Shown here piece by piece: positions 18,737 to 27,854 of a DNA stretch of 38,381 nucleotides. Each line of letters begins with the position of its first letter. Position 1 is the stretch's first letter. The translations under genes were made by a program, and so were the position numbers. The DNA is from Gammaproteobacteria bacterium. Lineage in GTDB: Bacteria; Pseudomonadota; Gammaproteobacteria; Nitrosococcales; Methylophagaceae. The stretch is from the NCBI GenBank assembly GCA_029210875.1, contig JARGFJ010000024.1:1-38381 (forward strand), read 5' to 3'. Under the pieces are notes generated by a model that saw only the letters and a program-made list of their open reading frames with translations, searched no databases and was not told where the DNA came from.

Positions 18737-18792
18737 AGTATCAGGTTTTAATATGACAAGGATATGAAATAAATATGACAGTTATATTACAG
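18737..18792 (-). promoter_or_regulatory. Tandem PhoB box and promoter of pstS
   Basis: Read on the minus strand there are four seven-base units at exact 11-base spacing: CTGTAAT (18786-18792), CTGTCAT (18775-18781), ATTTCAT (18764-18770) and TTGTCAT (18753-18759). This is two adjacent Pho boxes (consensus CTGTCAT-N4-CTGTCAT). A -10-like GATACT (18737-18742) follows after ten bases, the usual PhoB-promoter geometry in which the box replaces the -35. It lies between phoR and pstS. Confidence 0.9.
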
Positions 18793-18815
18793 TCACAGAA
18801 ATACTGGCACGGCTG

Positions 18816-20105
18816 CTAAATATCAGGTTGATGTACCGCTCTTCTGCGAGGAAAACGACAACAAAATTGCGAGCCAGAACCTGGTTCACTGCTGATAACA
18901 AGTTCGGCATCGTGACGTTGTAACACGTGTTTTACGATTGCCAAACCAAGACCTGTACCCCCCGTTTCTTTGGATCGCCCACTATCAACACGATAAAAAC
19001 GCTCGGTTAAGCGCTCAAGGTGATGTTCCGCAATACCATCACCTTCATCATTGACATCAATATAGGCATAAAGATCATCCACACGCCAACGTACCGTGAT
19101 CTTGCATTCTGGTGGCGTATATTTAACGGCATTGAATACTAAATTTGAAATTGCGCTATGTAATTCATCACGATCACCCAAAAGCCAGCGATCTGTTTTA
19201 ATTTTCAAATTTATTTTTTGTTGCTGATAATGTGATACGCGTTTTGCTTGTTCTATGATCGTTTCTAATAATGCTTGTGTATCAACAGGTAAATGCCGTA
19301 GGGGTTTTTCACCGGTTTCTAATTGCGATAATGCAAGCAAATCGGTGATCATAACCTGCATACGTTCTGATTGCTCACGCATCACCGGTAACGCCCCTTG
19401 CCATAATTCCTGTGGACTATCTTCCGTGAACGTACCTAAATAACCGCACAATACCGTCAGTGGTGTGCGTAATTCATGTGATACATTGGCAACAAAATCA
19501 CGCCGCATTTTTTGTAACTTAATGGTCGAAGTCATATCGCGTGCAATCAACAAGCGACCGCTACCCATATAGTTCACAATTTTCATTTCAAGCTGAATCT
19601 TAGGGTTCAGCGGTGAGGCTACAATAGCAACCTGACCACTGCCAACTGGAGCATCTAACAAGATTTGGAAATTTGGATCACGAATTAGATTATTGAGACG
19701 AACGTTATTATCTCTAGGCCAATGAATACCCAATAATTCACGTGCAGCAGTATTAGCCCAGTCGACTTCACCGTACTCACCTAACACCACAATACCATCA
19801 GGTAAGGCCGCTGTTGCTGCCTGAAAACGCTTGAGATAGCCAGCAAGTTTCTTTTTTCGAGAATTATTCTGGTTGCGCATCTGGTCAATTTGACGACAGA
19901 CATCATCAATAATGCCATCGGCACTTGGCGATGCTGTTTTCTTGGGTTTATCCAACCAAAACCAGAGTTGATACCATGTTCGCTGCAACCATAAGGCATA
20001 ACCAAATGATGCGATGAACATAAATGTCATCATTTGTCCGAATAAGAGTCCAACAAACCCTGCCAAACTAACGATTGTGAGCAGTCGCCAATAATCCCAC
20101 TGCAT
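18816..20105 (-). CDS. phoR: Phosphate sensor histidine kinase PhoR
   Basis: Inner-membrane kinase/phosphatase that phosphorylates PhoB when phosphate is low. About 429 residues: an N-terminal membrane region (two helices within about 5-45), a linker, a PAS domain (about 95-190, ALPDGIVVLGEYGEVDWAN), the H-box FVANVSHELRTPL, the N-box NLVFNAVKYTP, and the ATP-lid motifs NDEGDGIAE and GGTGLGLAIV. There is no large periplasmic sensor, as in E. coli PhoR, which senses through Pst-PhoU. ATG 20105 is preferred over the TTG one codon earlier; it lies three bases after the phoB stop, so the two genes are coupled. Confidence 0.96.
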   Translation of the reverse strand: MQWDYWRLLTIVSLAGFVGLLFGQMMTFMFIASFGYALWLQRTWYQLWFWLDKPKKTASPSADGIIDDVCRQIDQMRNQNNSRKKKLAGYLKRFQAATAALPDGIVVLGEYGEVDWANTAARELLGIHWPRDNNVRLNNLIRDPNFQILLDAPVGSGQVAIVASPLNPKIQLEMKIVNYMGSGRLLIARDMTSTIKLQKMRRDFVANVSHELRTPLTVLCGYLGTFTEDSPQELWQGALPVMREQSERMQVMITDLLALSQLETGEKPLRHLPVDTQALLETIIEQAKRVSHYQQQKINLKIKTDRWLLGDRDELHSAISNLVFNAVKYTPPECKITVRWRVDDLYAYIDVNDEGDGIAEHHLERLTERFYRVDSGRSKETGGTGLGLAIVKHVLQRHDAELVISSEPGSGSQFCCRFPRRRAVHQPDI

Positions 20106-20108
20106 CAA

Positions 20109-20807
20109 TTAATCTTCAGCAAATCGATAGCCAACACCACGTACCGTTTGCACAAGCCTATCGTGACCCGTAGGTTCTAGCGCTTTACGTAATCGACGAA
20201 TATGTACATCGACCGTACGTTCTTCGATATAAACCGTGTCACCCCACACCTGATCAAGCACCTGACCACGGCTATACGCTCTCTCTGGCGTTTTCATAAA
20301 AAAGTGTAATAAACGGAACTCGGTTGGACCTAAATCAATGCGTTTACCATCAATAGTCACGCGATGGCTTTGAGTATCCAGATCTAAACCTGCAAATGAT
20401 AACTGCTGACCACCGCCACCAGCAGAGTCATCTGATCTGCATCGTCTCAGCAAGCCTTTAATTCTGGCAATTAACTCTGGTGGTGAAAATGGCTTGTTAA
20501 CATAATCATCTGCACCGACACTGAAACCTTTAACCAGATCTTCACTTTCGCCTTTGGCAGTTAACATAATGACTGGAATATCAGCGATATATTCGTTCGA
20601 ACGTAAACGTCGAATAAATTCGATGCCATCAATGCCTGGCAACATCCAATCAAGTAAAATTAAGTCTGGTTTGGATTGTCCCAGCCACTGCAAACCTTGT
20701 TCAGCATCGGCTACCGGTTCACACACAAAGCCAGCATGACGCAATGAAAAGCACAGCATATCTCTAATTGCTGCATCATCTTCTACTATTAAAATCGTTG
20801 TCGCCAC
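20109..20807 (-). CDS. phoB: Phosphate response regulator PhoB
   Basis: Cytoplasmic transcription activator that binds Pho boxes. The receiver domain has acidic DD near the start (VEDDAAIRD), the phospho-acceptor Asp in DLILLDWMLPG, the Thr in IMLTAKGES and the Lys in VNKPFSP. The C-terminal winged helix (about 130-230) ends with the recognition part YIEERTVDVHIRRLRKAL. The start is GTG, with GGGAAG six bases upstream. The gene begins the phoBR pair and has its own Pho-box-like element about 50 bases upstream. Confidence 0.97.
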   Translation of the reverse strand: MATTILIVEDDAAIRDMLCFSLRHAGFVCEPVADAEQGLQWLGQSKPDLILLDWMLPGIDGIEFIRRLRSNEYIADIPVIMLTAKGESEDLVKGFSVGADDYVNKPFSPPELIARIKGLLRRCRSDDSAGGGGQQLSFAGLDLDTQSHRVTIDGKRIDLGPTEFRLLHFFMKTPERAYSRGQVLDQVWGDTVYIEERTVDVHIRRLRKALEPTGHDRLVQTVRGVGYRFAED

Positions 20808-20841
20808 TGTTTACTTCCCGATCTTTAGGATTAACTGGTTC

Positions 20842-20875
20842 ATCATACCGATCAATTGTTACATTTTTGTAACAG
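20842..20875 (-). promoter_or_regulatory. PhoB-box-like promoter of phoB
   Basis: On the minus strand CTGTTAC-AAAA-ATGTAAC (20858-20875) has the 7-4-7 layout of a Pho box and also forms a palindrome (TGTTAC / GTAACA). A good -10, TATGAT (20842-20847), follows after ten bases, the same spacing as at pstS. This suggests that phoBR is controlled by PhoB itself. Confidence 0.75.
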
Positions 20876-20895
20876 CTAATGCTATATCAACATAC

Positions 20896-23028
20896 TCACA
20901 GAGCCGCTTGAATACATTTTAAAATGCCATAATCTAGCTGTCCATCCAGCTCGTCATATATCGGTTTTAATCTGCCTTTGCTGTCATCTTCCATTGATTC
21001 AATCAAAAAAACAACTTCGGCATACACGCTATCGTCAATATCAATAACCTCTCTAACATCAAGCAAACCAACCTCAATAGCGTGAGCCAAATGCGTATAA
21101 ATGGTCGTGGTTTTAACATCGCGTTGTTGTGCAATATCTTCTATTGATAGCTGTTGCTGATAGAGCATCAAGGTTTGATTCACGGTGTCGCTTAAACGAT
21201 TATTAAGTAATTCAGACTGGGGATAACGCTTTATTTGATCAATAAAATATTGCCCATAGCGAGTTTGTTTTAATTGACCAACACCTGACACCTTGGCAAA
21301 GTCAGCCAATGTTGTTGGTCGTTTTTTGAGCATGTCATGCAAGCTATCATCACTAAAAATGACATAGGCGGGAACATCTGTCTCATCGGCCAATGTTTTG
21401 CGTAAACTGCGTAACGCCTCCCATAACGCCATATCTTGTGGTTTTACAGCAACTTTACCTGATCGCTGTTTAGCCGACTTAGATGATTCTGGTGTTACCG
21501 GTGTTCTTAAAGCGATCGCTTGCTCACCTCGTAATAATGGACGACATTTCTCTGTCAAACATAATGCGCCATGACGTGACATATCAATATCGATATAGGC
21601 TAATGCAATTAATTGTCGAAATACACTACGCCAGTGTGTGACCGATAACTCTTTACCTATACCAAAGGTCGTGATCTGATCATGGCCATTTCGAATAATG
21701 CGTTGATCTGTCTTACCCTGCAACACATCAATCAAATAATTAACCCCAAACTGCTGACCTGTTCGGAAAATACACGATAATGCTTTTTGTGCCGCTTCAG
21801 TGCCATCCCATTGCTGTGGCGGTGACAAACAATTATCACAATTGCCACACGGCTGGGTAACGTGTTCATCAAAATAGGATAATAGGGTTTGACGTCTACA
21901 GCTAATAAGCTCACATAAACCGAGCATAGACTCGAGTTTATGATGTTCAACCTGTTTATGTATTTGATCTGCATTGGAGTTTTGAGTGAACTGCCTCAAT
22001 GTGATCACATCTTGTAACCCATATGCCATCCACGCATTGGCTGGCATACCATCGCGCCCTGCTCGACCCGTTTCTTGATAATAGGCCTCAACACTTTTAG
22101 GTAAATTTAAGTGTGCAACAAAGCGAACATCGGGTTTATCAATACCCATTCCAAAGGCAATGGTTGCGACCATAATGACACCGTCTTCGCGTAAAAATTG
22201 TTGCTGGTGTTGCTGGCGTGTCTGTTGGCCTAAACCGGCATGATATGGCAGGGCAATTCGACCTTGCTCCGTTAACCAGTGGGCAATTTCATCGACTTTA
22301 TTTCGCGACAAACAATAAACAATGCCGGCATCATGTGGGTGATTAGCTTGTAAAAAAGACCATAAGCGCTGTTTAGGGTTATTACCTTCTGAGATGGCAT
22401 AGTGAATATTGGGTCGATCAAAACTGCTAATAAAGTGTTGCGCTTGCTGTAACTCTAGTTGCGTAACAATTTCATCACGTGTTCGCCTGTCGGCTGTTGC
22501 TGTTAATGCGAGTCGTGGTACATTCGGAAAACGTTGATGCAAGACTGAGAGTTTTTGATATTCCGGCCGAAAATCATGGCCCCACTGTGAAACACAATGT
22601 GCCTCATCAATAGCAAATAAGGCTAATTGACACTGCTCTAATAAAGCTAACATTGCATAAGACAATAGACGTTCTGGAGCAATGTATAACAAATCAAGTT
22701 CGTTATTAAGCAGTTTGGTTTGCACCGCTTGCGTTTCGCTAACAGTCAAACTTGAATTTAAAAAAGCGGCTTTGATACCAAGTTGTAGCAAAGCATCAAC
22801 CTGATCTTGCATTAAGGCAATTAATGGCGAGACGATGATGGCTGTACCATCACGAACTAATGCCGGAATTTGATAACACAGTGATTTTCCACCACCCGTC
22901 GGCATTAAAACCAGAGCATCATTACCATCGACTATTTGTTGAATAATCGCCTGCTGATCATGTCGAAACTGATCATAGCCAAAAACTGATTTTAGAAGCT
23001 CATGAGCCGTGTTCATCCGAGCGTTCAT
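20896..23028 (-). CDS. recQ: ATP-dependent DNA helicase RecQ
   Basis: 3'-5' DNA helicase of recombination and replication-fork repair. Counting from the ATG at 23028 (710 residues): the helicase core with Walker [10 protein letters not shown] (Lys48) and the Walker B DEAH box (Asp141, followed by the RecQ aromatic loop [13 protein letters not shown]), FDRPNI opening domain 2, and the arginine-finger helix [12 protein letters not shown]. The zinc-binding Cys set is present ([10 protein letters not shown], then CGNCDNC). A winged-helix region and an HRDC domain follow ([15 protein letters not shown] on), then an added C-terminal helix-turn-helix (about 605-710, HTH_40 type). An upstream in-frame GTG and a nearer ATG (23016) are alternative starts. 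It sits between the pit and phoB genes with no evident link to phosphate. Confidence 0.95.
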   Translation of the reverse strand: MNARMNTAHELLKSVFGYDQFRHDQQAIIQQIVDGNDALVLMPTGGGKSLCYQIPALVRDGTAIIVSPLIALMQDQVDALLQLGIKAAFLNSSLTVSETQAVQTKLLNNELDLLYIAPERLLSYAMLALLEQCQLALFAIDEAHCVSQWGHDFRPEYQKLSVLHQRFPNVPRLALTATADRRTRDEIVTQLELQQAQHFISSFDRPNIHYAISEGNNPKQRLWSFLQANHPHDAGIVYCLSRNKVDEIAHWLTEQGRIALPYHAGLGQQTRQQHQQQFLREDGVIMVATIAFGMGIDKPDVRFVAHLNLPKSVEAYYQETGRAGRDGMPANAWMAYGLQDVITLRQFTQNSNADQIHKQVEHHKLESMLGLCELISCRRQTLLSYFDEHVTQPCGNCDNCLSPPQQWDGTEAAQKALSCIFRTGQQFGVNYLIDVLQGKTDQRIIRNGHDQITTFGIGKELSVTHWRSVFRQLIALAYIDIDMSRHGALCLTEKCRPLLRGEQAIALRTPVTPESSKSAKQRSGKVAVKPQDMALWEALRSLRKTLADETDVPAYVIFSDDSLHDMLKKRPTTLADFAKVSGVGQLKQTRYGQYFIDQIKRYPQSELLNNRLSDTVNQTLMLYQQQLSIEDIAQQRDVKTTTIYTHLAHAIEVGLLDVREVIDIDDSVYAEVVFLIESMEDDSKGRLKPIYDELDGQLDYGILKCIQAAL

Positions 23029-23064
23029 AAGAGATAGTTTCAATGTGGTTAGTGAAGGCGAGTT

Positions 23065-23096
23065 TACCACGATGATCGGCTAACAGCATCGTGGTA
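23065..23096. terminator. Hairpin between the phosphate transporter gene and recQ
   Basis: TACCACGATG and CATCGTGGTA form a perfect ten-base stem with a 12-base loop, 28 bases after the pit stop. There is no T run after it on the minus strand (it continues AAACTCG), so it may be a weak terminator or an RNA-stabilising hairpin; it also lies just ahead of the recQ start. Confidence 0.45.
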
Positions 23097-23124
23097 TCCA
23101 ACAAACCAAATAATGTTATGAACT

Positions 23125-24774
23125 TTAAGCCATGATGCCTTTGATCATATAAAAGATGGATGCCGCTAAAACAGCGGCAGCTGGAACAGTGATCAACCAC
23201 GCTGTGATGATTTTCTTAATCGCATCGCGTTTCACATATAAGGTTTTCTGATCTTTCTTCAGTTCCTTTTTAACATATTTAATCGCATCATCTTCTTCAT
23301 CTATAAGTCGATAAAGCGCTGTTATACGCTGATAATCTTCGACAGATTTATCTTGTTTTTTACGTAAATCATTGAGCTCTCGACGCAAGGCATGGCGGCG
23401 TTTTTTCTCATTTTCGAGTTCTGCCAAATCTTGTTCTATTTCATGTTCAATTGATGCAGAACTATCCAACCACTCTCTCAAAAAACCGACACCAAAGACA
23501 CCACCAATTGCAATATGGGTCGAACTAACGGGTAAACCCAATTGGCTGGCAATAATCACCGTTATAGCAGCGGCCATTGCCACTGAAAATGCGCGCATTT
23601 GATCCAGTTCAGTAATTTCGCTACCGACCGTTCTAATTAAGCGCGGTCCATATAAAGCCAAACCAATAGCAATACCAAAAGCACCAACGCCCATTACCCA
23701 GAAAGGAATACCGGCTTTGACAGAAATACCGCCTGTCATTACTGCATCATTAATTGCGGCCAATGGCCCAATCGCATTAGCGACATCATTGGCACCATGA
23801 GCAAAACTTAATAAAGCCGCAGCAAAAATCAATGGAATAGTAAATAATAAATTAACGCCAGCACGCGAATTATCTAAGGTGGCCAACTTGGATTTAAGCG
23901 TTTGTTTTAGCAAAAAGAATACAGCCACACCGACAATAAAACCTAACATTGCCGCTGCTGTGAAAGAGGGTTTCTTAGTGACTTCAAAAGTCAAAAAAGT
24001 GAAGTCATTAATGCCAGTAATTATGTGTGGCCAAATCGATTTCAAACCTTTTAATATTAAATACGTTACAAACGCCCATGCCATAATCGCAACATACAAG
24101 GGCACCCACCGATATGAAGCAGAAATTTTGTCCTCTTGAAATACGATGGTTTTTTTAATGGCAAATAAGAATGTCGCAGCAATAATTCCACCGATAACCG
24201 GAGAGATAACCCAGGAAGCAGCTATTTGTCCCATAGTGACCCAATTGACAATACCAAAACCTGCTGAGGCAATACCTGCCCCCATCACACCACCAACAAT
24301 AGAATGGGTTGTTGAAACTGGTGCTTTCGCCATGGTAGCGACGTTTAGCCATAGTGCCGCCGCCAATAGCGCTGCCATCATAGCCCACAAGAAACTATCG
24401 GTATCGCTGCCAAAGCCATTAATATCAATGATGCCTTTTTTAATGGTTGACACCACATCACCACCAGCAATAAAAGCACCACCCGCTTCAAATATCATTG
24501 CGATCACGATCGCACCGCCCATTGTTAAGGCTTTTGAGCCTACAGCTGGCCCAACATTGTTAGCGACATCATTAGCACCAATATTCATCGCCATATAACC
24601 ACCAAAAACGGCAGCAATAGCTAGAAACACACTATTAGGAACAGAACCACTTGTTGCGAAACTGTAGGCCAGGATCCCCACCAAAAAAAACAATGCAAAG
24701 CCGATACGCGCCAAATCATTTTTACTACGCTTTAGCGCCTGCTTTTCTAATTCATGTATTGTATTTATTTCCAC
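23125..24774 (-). CDS. Pit-family inorganic phosphate transporter
   Basis: Inner-membrane, ion-coupled phosphate uptake. The 549-residue protein carries both PHO-4 signatures as an inverted repeat: GANDVANNVGPAVGS (66-80) and GANDVANAIGPLA (from 327), each followed by a membrane bundle and an S-S-T-H motif (PVSTTHS, PVSSTHI). A long cytoplasmic, highly charged coiled-coil segment (about 436-520, with DLAELENEKKRRHALRRELN) is inserted before the last membrane helix; this is absent from E. coli PitA. The start is GTG (24774) with only a weak AGG upstream. A Pho-box-like element lies upstream, suggesting phosphate control, although Pit proteins are usually constitutive. Neighbouring recQ, phoB and pst genes are on the same strand. 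Confidence 0.92.
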   Translation of the reverse strand: MEINTIHELEKQALKRSKNDLARIGFALFFLVGILAYSFATSGSVPNSVFLAIAAVFGGYMAMNIGANDVANNVGPAVGSKALTMGGAIVIAMIFEAGGAFIAGGDVVSTIKKGIIDINGFGSDTDSFLWAMMAALLAAALWLNVATMAKAPVSTTHSIVGGVMGAGIASAGFGIVNWVTMGQIAASWVISPVIGGIIAATFLFAIKKTIVFQEDKISASYRWVPLYVAIMAWAFVTYLILKGLKSIWPHIITGINDFTFLTFEVTKKPSFTAAAMLGFIVGVAVFFLLKQTLKSKLATLDNSRAGVNLLFTIPLIFAAALLSFAHGANDVANAIGPLAAINDAVMTGGISVKAGIPFWVMGVGAFGIAIGLALYGPRLIRTVGSEITELDQMRAFSVAMAAAITVIIASQLGLPVSSTHIAIGGVFGVGFLREWLDSSASIEHEIEQDLAELENEKKRRHALRRELNDLRKKQDKSVEDYQRITALYRLIDEEDDAIKYVKKELKKDQKTLYVKRDAIKKIITAWLITVPAAAVLAASIFYMIKGIMA

Positions 24775-24809
24775 CAGAAATCAACCTGTGTTTCAAAAGT
24801 CGGCTAATT

Positions 24810-24827
24810 ATTACAATTTTGTAACAT
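24810..24827 (-). promoter_or_regulatory. PhoB-box-like element before the pit-type gene
   Basis: On the minus strand ATGTTAC-AAAA-TTGTAAT is nearly the same as the element at phoB (CTGTTAC-AAAA-ATGTAAC), with the 7-4-7 spacing. The ten-base-distant -10 is poor here. On the other strand the site lies just before TTGACT (24829-24834), a possible -35 for dsbD with a weak -10, so the element could also affect dsbD. Confidence 0.55.
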
Positions 24828-24921
24828 ATTGACTAACTAATTCGCTTTTTAAACTATCGGCTGTAACTATCAGTTGTTACTATTGTCTACTTATCACTTA
24901 ACGATAGATGCTATGTGACCG

Positions 24922-26757
24922 ATGAAAAAAATTTTATTTTTAATGCTTCTGCTTGTCTCAATGACAACCCAATCGCGACCAGGTTTGCTCGATAGCCTCG
25001 GTTTAACTAATGATTACGACACGCCGCCACCTGTTGAACAAGCCTTTCAGTTTTCTGCAACAATTAATGATGAAAAGTCACTTAGTGTGCAATGGCAAAT
25101 TGCAGAAGGTAATTATTTATATAAAGATAAAATTCGTTTCGAACTAGCTGATAGTGATGGCGTTTCTTTGCTGCCAATATCATTGCCTGTTGGTGAAAAC
25201 AAGGTGGATGAAATCTTCGGGCTGAGCGAAGTTTATACGCATGACACATCGGTAACACTGCCACTAAAACGTGATAACCCTGGTAGTCGCTCAATCACGC
25301 TCATAGCACATTACCAAGGCTGTTCAGAAACATTCCATATATGTTATCCACCCACTCAATCAACCATCGAATTATTATTGCCAACGATCACTGCTGATGA
25401 AACCGAGGCTGTCAGCACAGTAAGCAAAAGTGATGTTGCCAACACATTTTCACAACAAGATCGCATTGCTAAAAGCCTGTCAGAAGATAGCTTAGCCAAA
25501 ATCTTATTTGGCTTTTTAGGCTTAGGCTTGCTGCTCGCATTCACTCCCTGTGTGTTTCCAATGATCCCGATCTTATCAAGCATAATTGTTGGTGAAGGTG
25601 AACGCATCACCACCCATCGTGCTTTTATATTATCGCTAAGTTATGTTGTTGCCATGTCAGTCACCTATACCGCAGCCGGAGTCATAACCGGCCTGGTCGG
25701 TGAAAACTTACAGGCCATGTTTCAAAACCCGTGGATCATCGGCAGTTTCAGTGGCCTATTTGTCATTTTAGCCTTATCTATGTTCGGTTTATTTGAACTG
25801 CAATTACCTCATGCCTTACAACATCGACTTCATCACATCAGTCATCAACAGCAAGGTGGTCATGTGATTGGGGCTGCAACCATGGGGTTGTTATCGGGCT
25901 TGATTGTTGGCCCTTGTTTGGCACCACCATTAGCTGGCGCACTTATTTTTATTGGTCAACAAGGCGATCCTGTTCTGGGAGGAATGGCATTGTTCGCGCT
26001 CAGTATGGGCATGGGCTTACCATTATTAATCATAGGTACATCGGCTGGCAGTTTATTACCAAAAGCGGGTGACTGGATGATCACGATAAAAACGGTATTT
26101 GGTGTAGTGATGTTGGCTTTGGCAGTCTGGATGTTAGAACGCATTTTGCCAGCGTCTATCATTATGTTGCTGTGGGGCTCGCTTATCATTGGCATGGCTA
26201 TTTTTCTGGGCGCGCTTAACAGCCTTCATATTGATTCGGGTGGCTGGGAAAAATGCTGGAAAAGTACTGGCATCATTTTATTGATTTATGGTTCATTACT
26301 GATTATCGGTGCAGCCAGTGGTGGTCATAATGTTTGGCAACCGCTTGACACGTTTACATTAAAATCTGCCAATGCTGATAAAGCACCGTCAGGCATACAA
26401 TTCAAGCGGGTTTCTGATTTAGCAGAATTAGATCACGCACTAAGCAATACTCAAACCGTATCAATGCTTGATCTCTATGCAGATTGGTGTGTCGAATGCA
26501 AACGTATGGAAGTCACCACCTTCAAAGATCCACTGCTTATTGATGCATTATCAAACATAAGCGCATTACAAGTTGATATGACCGAGAATAACGATAACCA
26601 CAAAGCACTACTTAAACACTTTGGTTTATTTGGCCCGCCTACCCTATTGTTTTTTGATAACAAGAGGCATGAATATAGGCATCACCGTCTTATCGGACTG
26701 ATCAGTGCTGGTGAACTTATCAATCACATTGCCAATCTTCCGCCGTCAGCACCATAA
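24922..26757 (+). CDS. dsbD: Thiol:disulfide interchange protein DsbD
   Basis: Moves electrons from cytoplasmic thioredoxin across the inner membrane to periplasmic partners such as DsbC and cytochrome c maturation proteins. The 611-residue precursor has a signal peptide (KKILFLMLLLVSMTTQS). The alpha domain has Cys134 and Cys141 in YQGCSETFHICYPP, one residue more between them than the C-x5-C I recall from E. coli. The eight-helix beta domain (about 190-465) has Cys210 in FTPCVFP and Cys332 in GPCLAPP. The C-terminal thioredoxin domain has WCVEC (Cys523, Cys526). All three redox pairs are present. It starts the long plus-strand group that continues to aroQ. Confidence 0.96.
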   Translation: MKKILFLMLLLVSMTTQSRPGLLDSLGLTNDYDTPPPVEQAFQFSATINDEKSLSVQWQIAEGNYLYKDKIRFELADSDGVSLLPISLPVGENKVDEIFGLSEVYTHDTSVTLPLKRDNPGSRSITLIAHYQGCSETFHICYPPTQSTIELLLPTITADETEAVSTVSKSDVANTFSQQDRIAKSLSEDSLAKILFGFLGLGLLLAFTPCVFPMIPILSSIIVGEGERITTHRAFILSLSYVVAMSVTYTAAGVITGLVGENLQAMFQNPWIIGSFSGLFVILALSMFGLFELQLPHALQHRLHHISHQQQGGHVIGAATMGLLSGLIVGPCLAPPLAGALIFIGQQGDPVLGGMALFALSMGMGLPLLIIGTSAGSLLPKAGDWMITIKTVFGVVMLALAVWMLERILPASIIMLLWGSLIIGMAIFLGALNSLHIDSGGWEKCWKSTGIILLIYGSLLIIGAASGGHNVWQPLDTFTLKSANADKAPSGIQFKRVSDLAELDHALSNTQTVSMLDLYADWCVECKRMEVTTFKDPLLIDALSNISALQVDMTENNDNHKALLKHFGLFGPPTLLFFDNKRHEYRHHRLIGLISAGELINHIANLPPSAP

Positions 26758-26886
26758 TATTCAGAACTACCCAGTTCGACGAATTTAGCTTCAAAAACCG
26801 CATTTTCTGTTAAAAAACTGGACAATAATTAACCACTGGTGCAAAATTCGCCCCATATCAATGTTGATTTAGGCGCGATCATTCCA

Positions 26887-27330
26887 ATGGCAAAAATTTT
26901 AGTGCTGCACGGCCCCAACTTAAATCTTTTAGGTAGCAGAGAGCCAGAGCATTACGGTTCAGATACTTTGGCCACGATTGCACAACGCTTGCAACAACAG
27001 GCAAAGACCCAAAATATTGAGTTGGAAAGTGTTCAATCCAACGCTGAACATGAGCTGATCGATAGTATTCACAACGCTCGCAATAACACGAATTTTATCA
27101 TCATCAATCCAGCCGCATTTACTCACACAAGTGTCGCGCTACGTGATGCTTTATCAGCCGTTGAAATTCCATTTATCGAAGTGCATCTTTCAAACGTGCA
27201 TGCACGCGAACCGTTTCGTCAACACTCCTTCCTATCAGATATCGCTATTGGTGTTATCTGCGGTTTGGGTGCACAAGGTTATGAGCTTGCTCTACAAGCA
27301 GCCATCTCACATATCAATAAAAACAAATAA
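26887..27330 (+). CDS. aroQ: 3-dehydroquinate dehydratase, type II
   Basis: Third step of the shikimate pathway (3-dehydroquinate to 3-dehydroshikimate), cytoplasmic, dodecameric. The 147 residues from the ATG at 26887 match the family length exactly; an in-frame GTG at 26839 would add 16 residues that do not fit. Visible are [21 protein letters not shown] (first 21 of the mature fold, with the catalytic Tyr and the flexible-loop Arg), NPAAFTHTS, and [18 protein letters not shown] with the catalytic His. The ribosome site is weak. It precedes accB by 15 bases, the common aroQ-accB-accC arrangement. Confidence 0.95.
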   Translation: MAKILVLHGPNLNLLGSREPEHYGSDTLATIAQRLQQQAKTQNIELESVQSNAEHELIDSIHNARNNTNFIIINPAAFTHTSVALRDALSAVEIPFIEVHLSNVHAREPFRQHSFLSDIAIGVICGLGAQGYELALQAAISHINKNK

Positions 27331-27345
27331 CACAAAGGCTATCTC

Positions 27346-27798
27346 ATGGATATTCGTAAAATTAAAAAGCTGATCGATCTTATTCAGGAATCAGATATTG
27401 CAGAAATCGAAATTCACGAAGGTGAAGAATCTGTTCGCATCAGTCGTGCCAGTTCTGCTGCCCCAGTGATGATGCATGCACCTGCTGCCGTTGCAGCCCC
27501 CGTCAGTGCGCCTGCAGCGGCACCAGCTGTTGAAGCACCAGCGCCAGCTGCTGCTCCCAATACAGAAAATGCCGTAAAATCGCCCATGGTTGGAACGTTC
27601 TATCGTTCATCTTCGCCTGAAGCGCCGTCATTTATCGAGGTTGGCCAAACCGTTGCTGCCGGTGATGTTATTTGTATCATTGAAGCAATGAAAATGTTTA
27701 ACCAGATTGAAGCCGATCGTAGTGGTGTCGTAAAAGCGATTCTCGTCGAGAATGGCCAACCCGTTGAATACGACGAACCTTTAGTGATAATCGAATAA
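27346..27798 (+). CDS. accB: Biotin carboxyl carrier protein of acetyl-CoA carboxylase
   Basis: Carries the biotin that moves carboxyl groups between AccC and the carboxyltransferase in the first committed step of fatty-acid synthesis. The 150 residues have an N-terminal helix ([16 protein letters not shown]), an Ala/Pro-rich flexible linker (about 38-72), and the biotinyl domain (about 75-150) with Lys116 in EAMKM as the biotin site. AAAGG lies nine bases before the ATG. It is followed by accC after 56 bases without a clear terminator, so the pair is very likely co-transcribed. Confidence 0.97.
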   Translation: MDIRKIKKLIDLIQESDIAEIEIHEGEESVRISRASSAAPVMMHAPAAVAAPVSAPAAAPAVEAPAPAAAPNTENAVKSPMVGTFYRSSSPEAPSFIEVGQTVAAGDVICIIEAMKMFNQIEADRSGVVKAILVENGQPVEYDEPLVIIE

Positions 27799-27854
27799 TA
27801 ACCAATTCGTACTCTCGATGTATCAAAAGCCTCAAACAACGGATTACACATATC

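Noticed and set aside
24146-24598. 150-codon plus-strand frame opposite the pit-type gene
   Set aside because: Antisense shadow of a conserved membrane protein; low-complexity Ala/Pro/Ile composition and no ribosome site.
26758-26886. Promoter-like AATAAT before aroQ
   Set aside because: No -35 at proper spacing; AT-rich gap of 129 bases gives such matches by chance.
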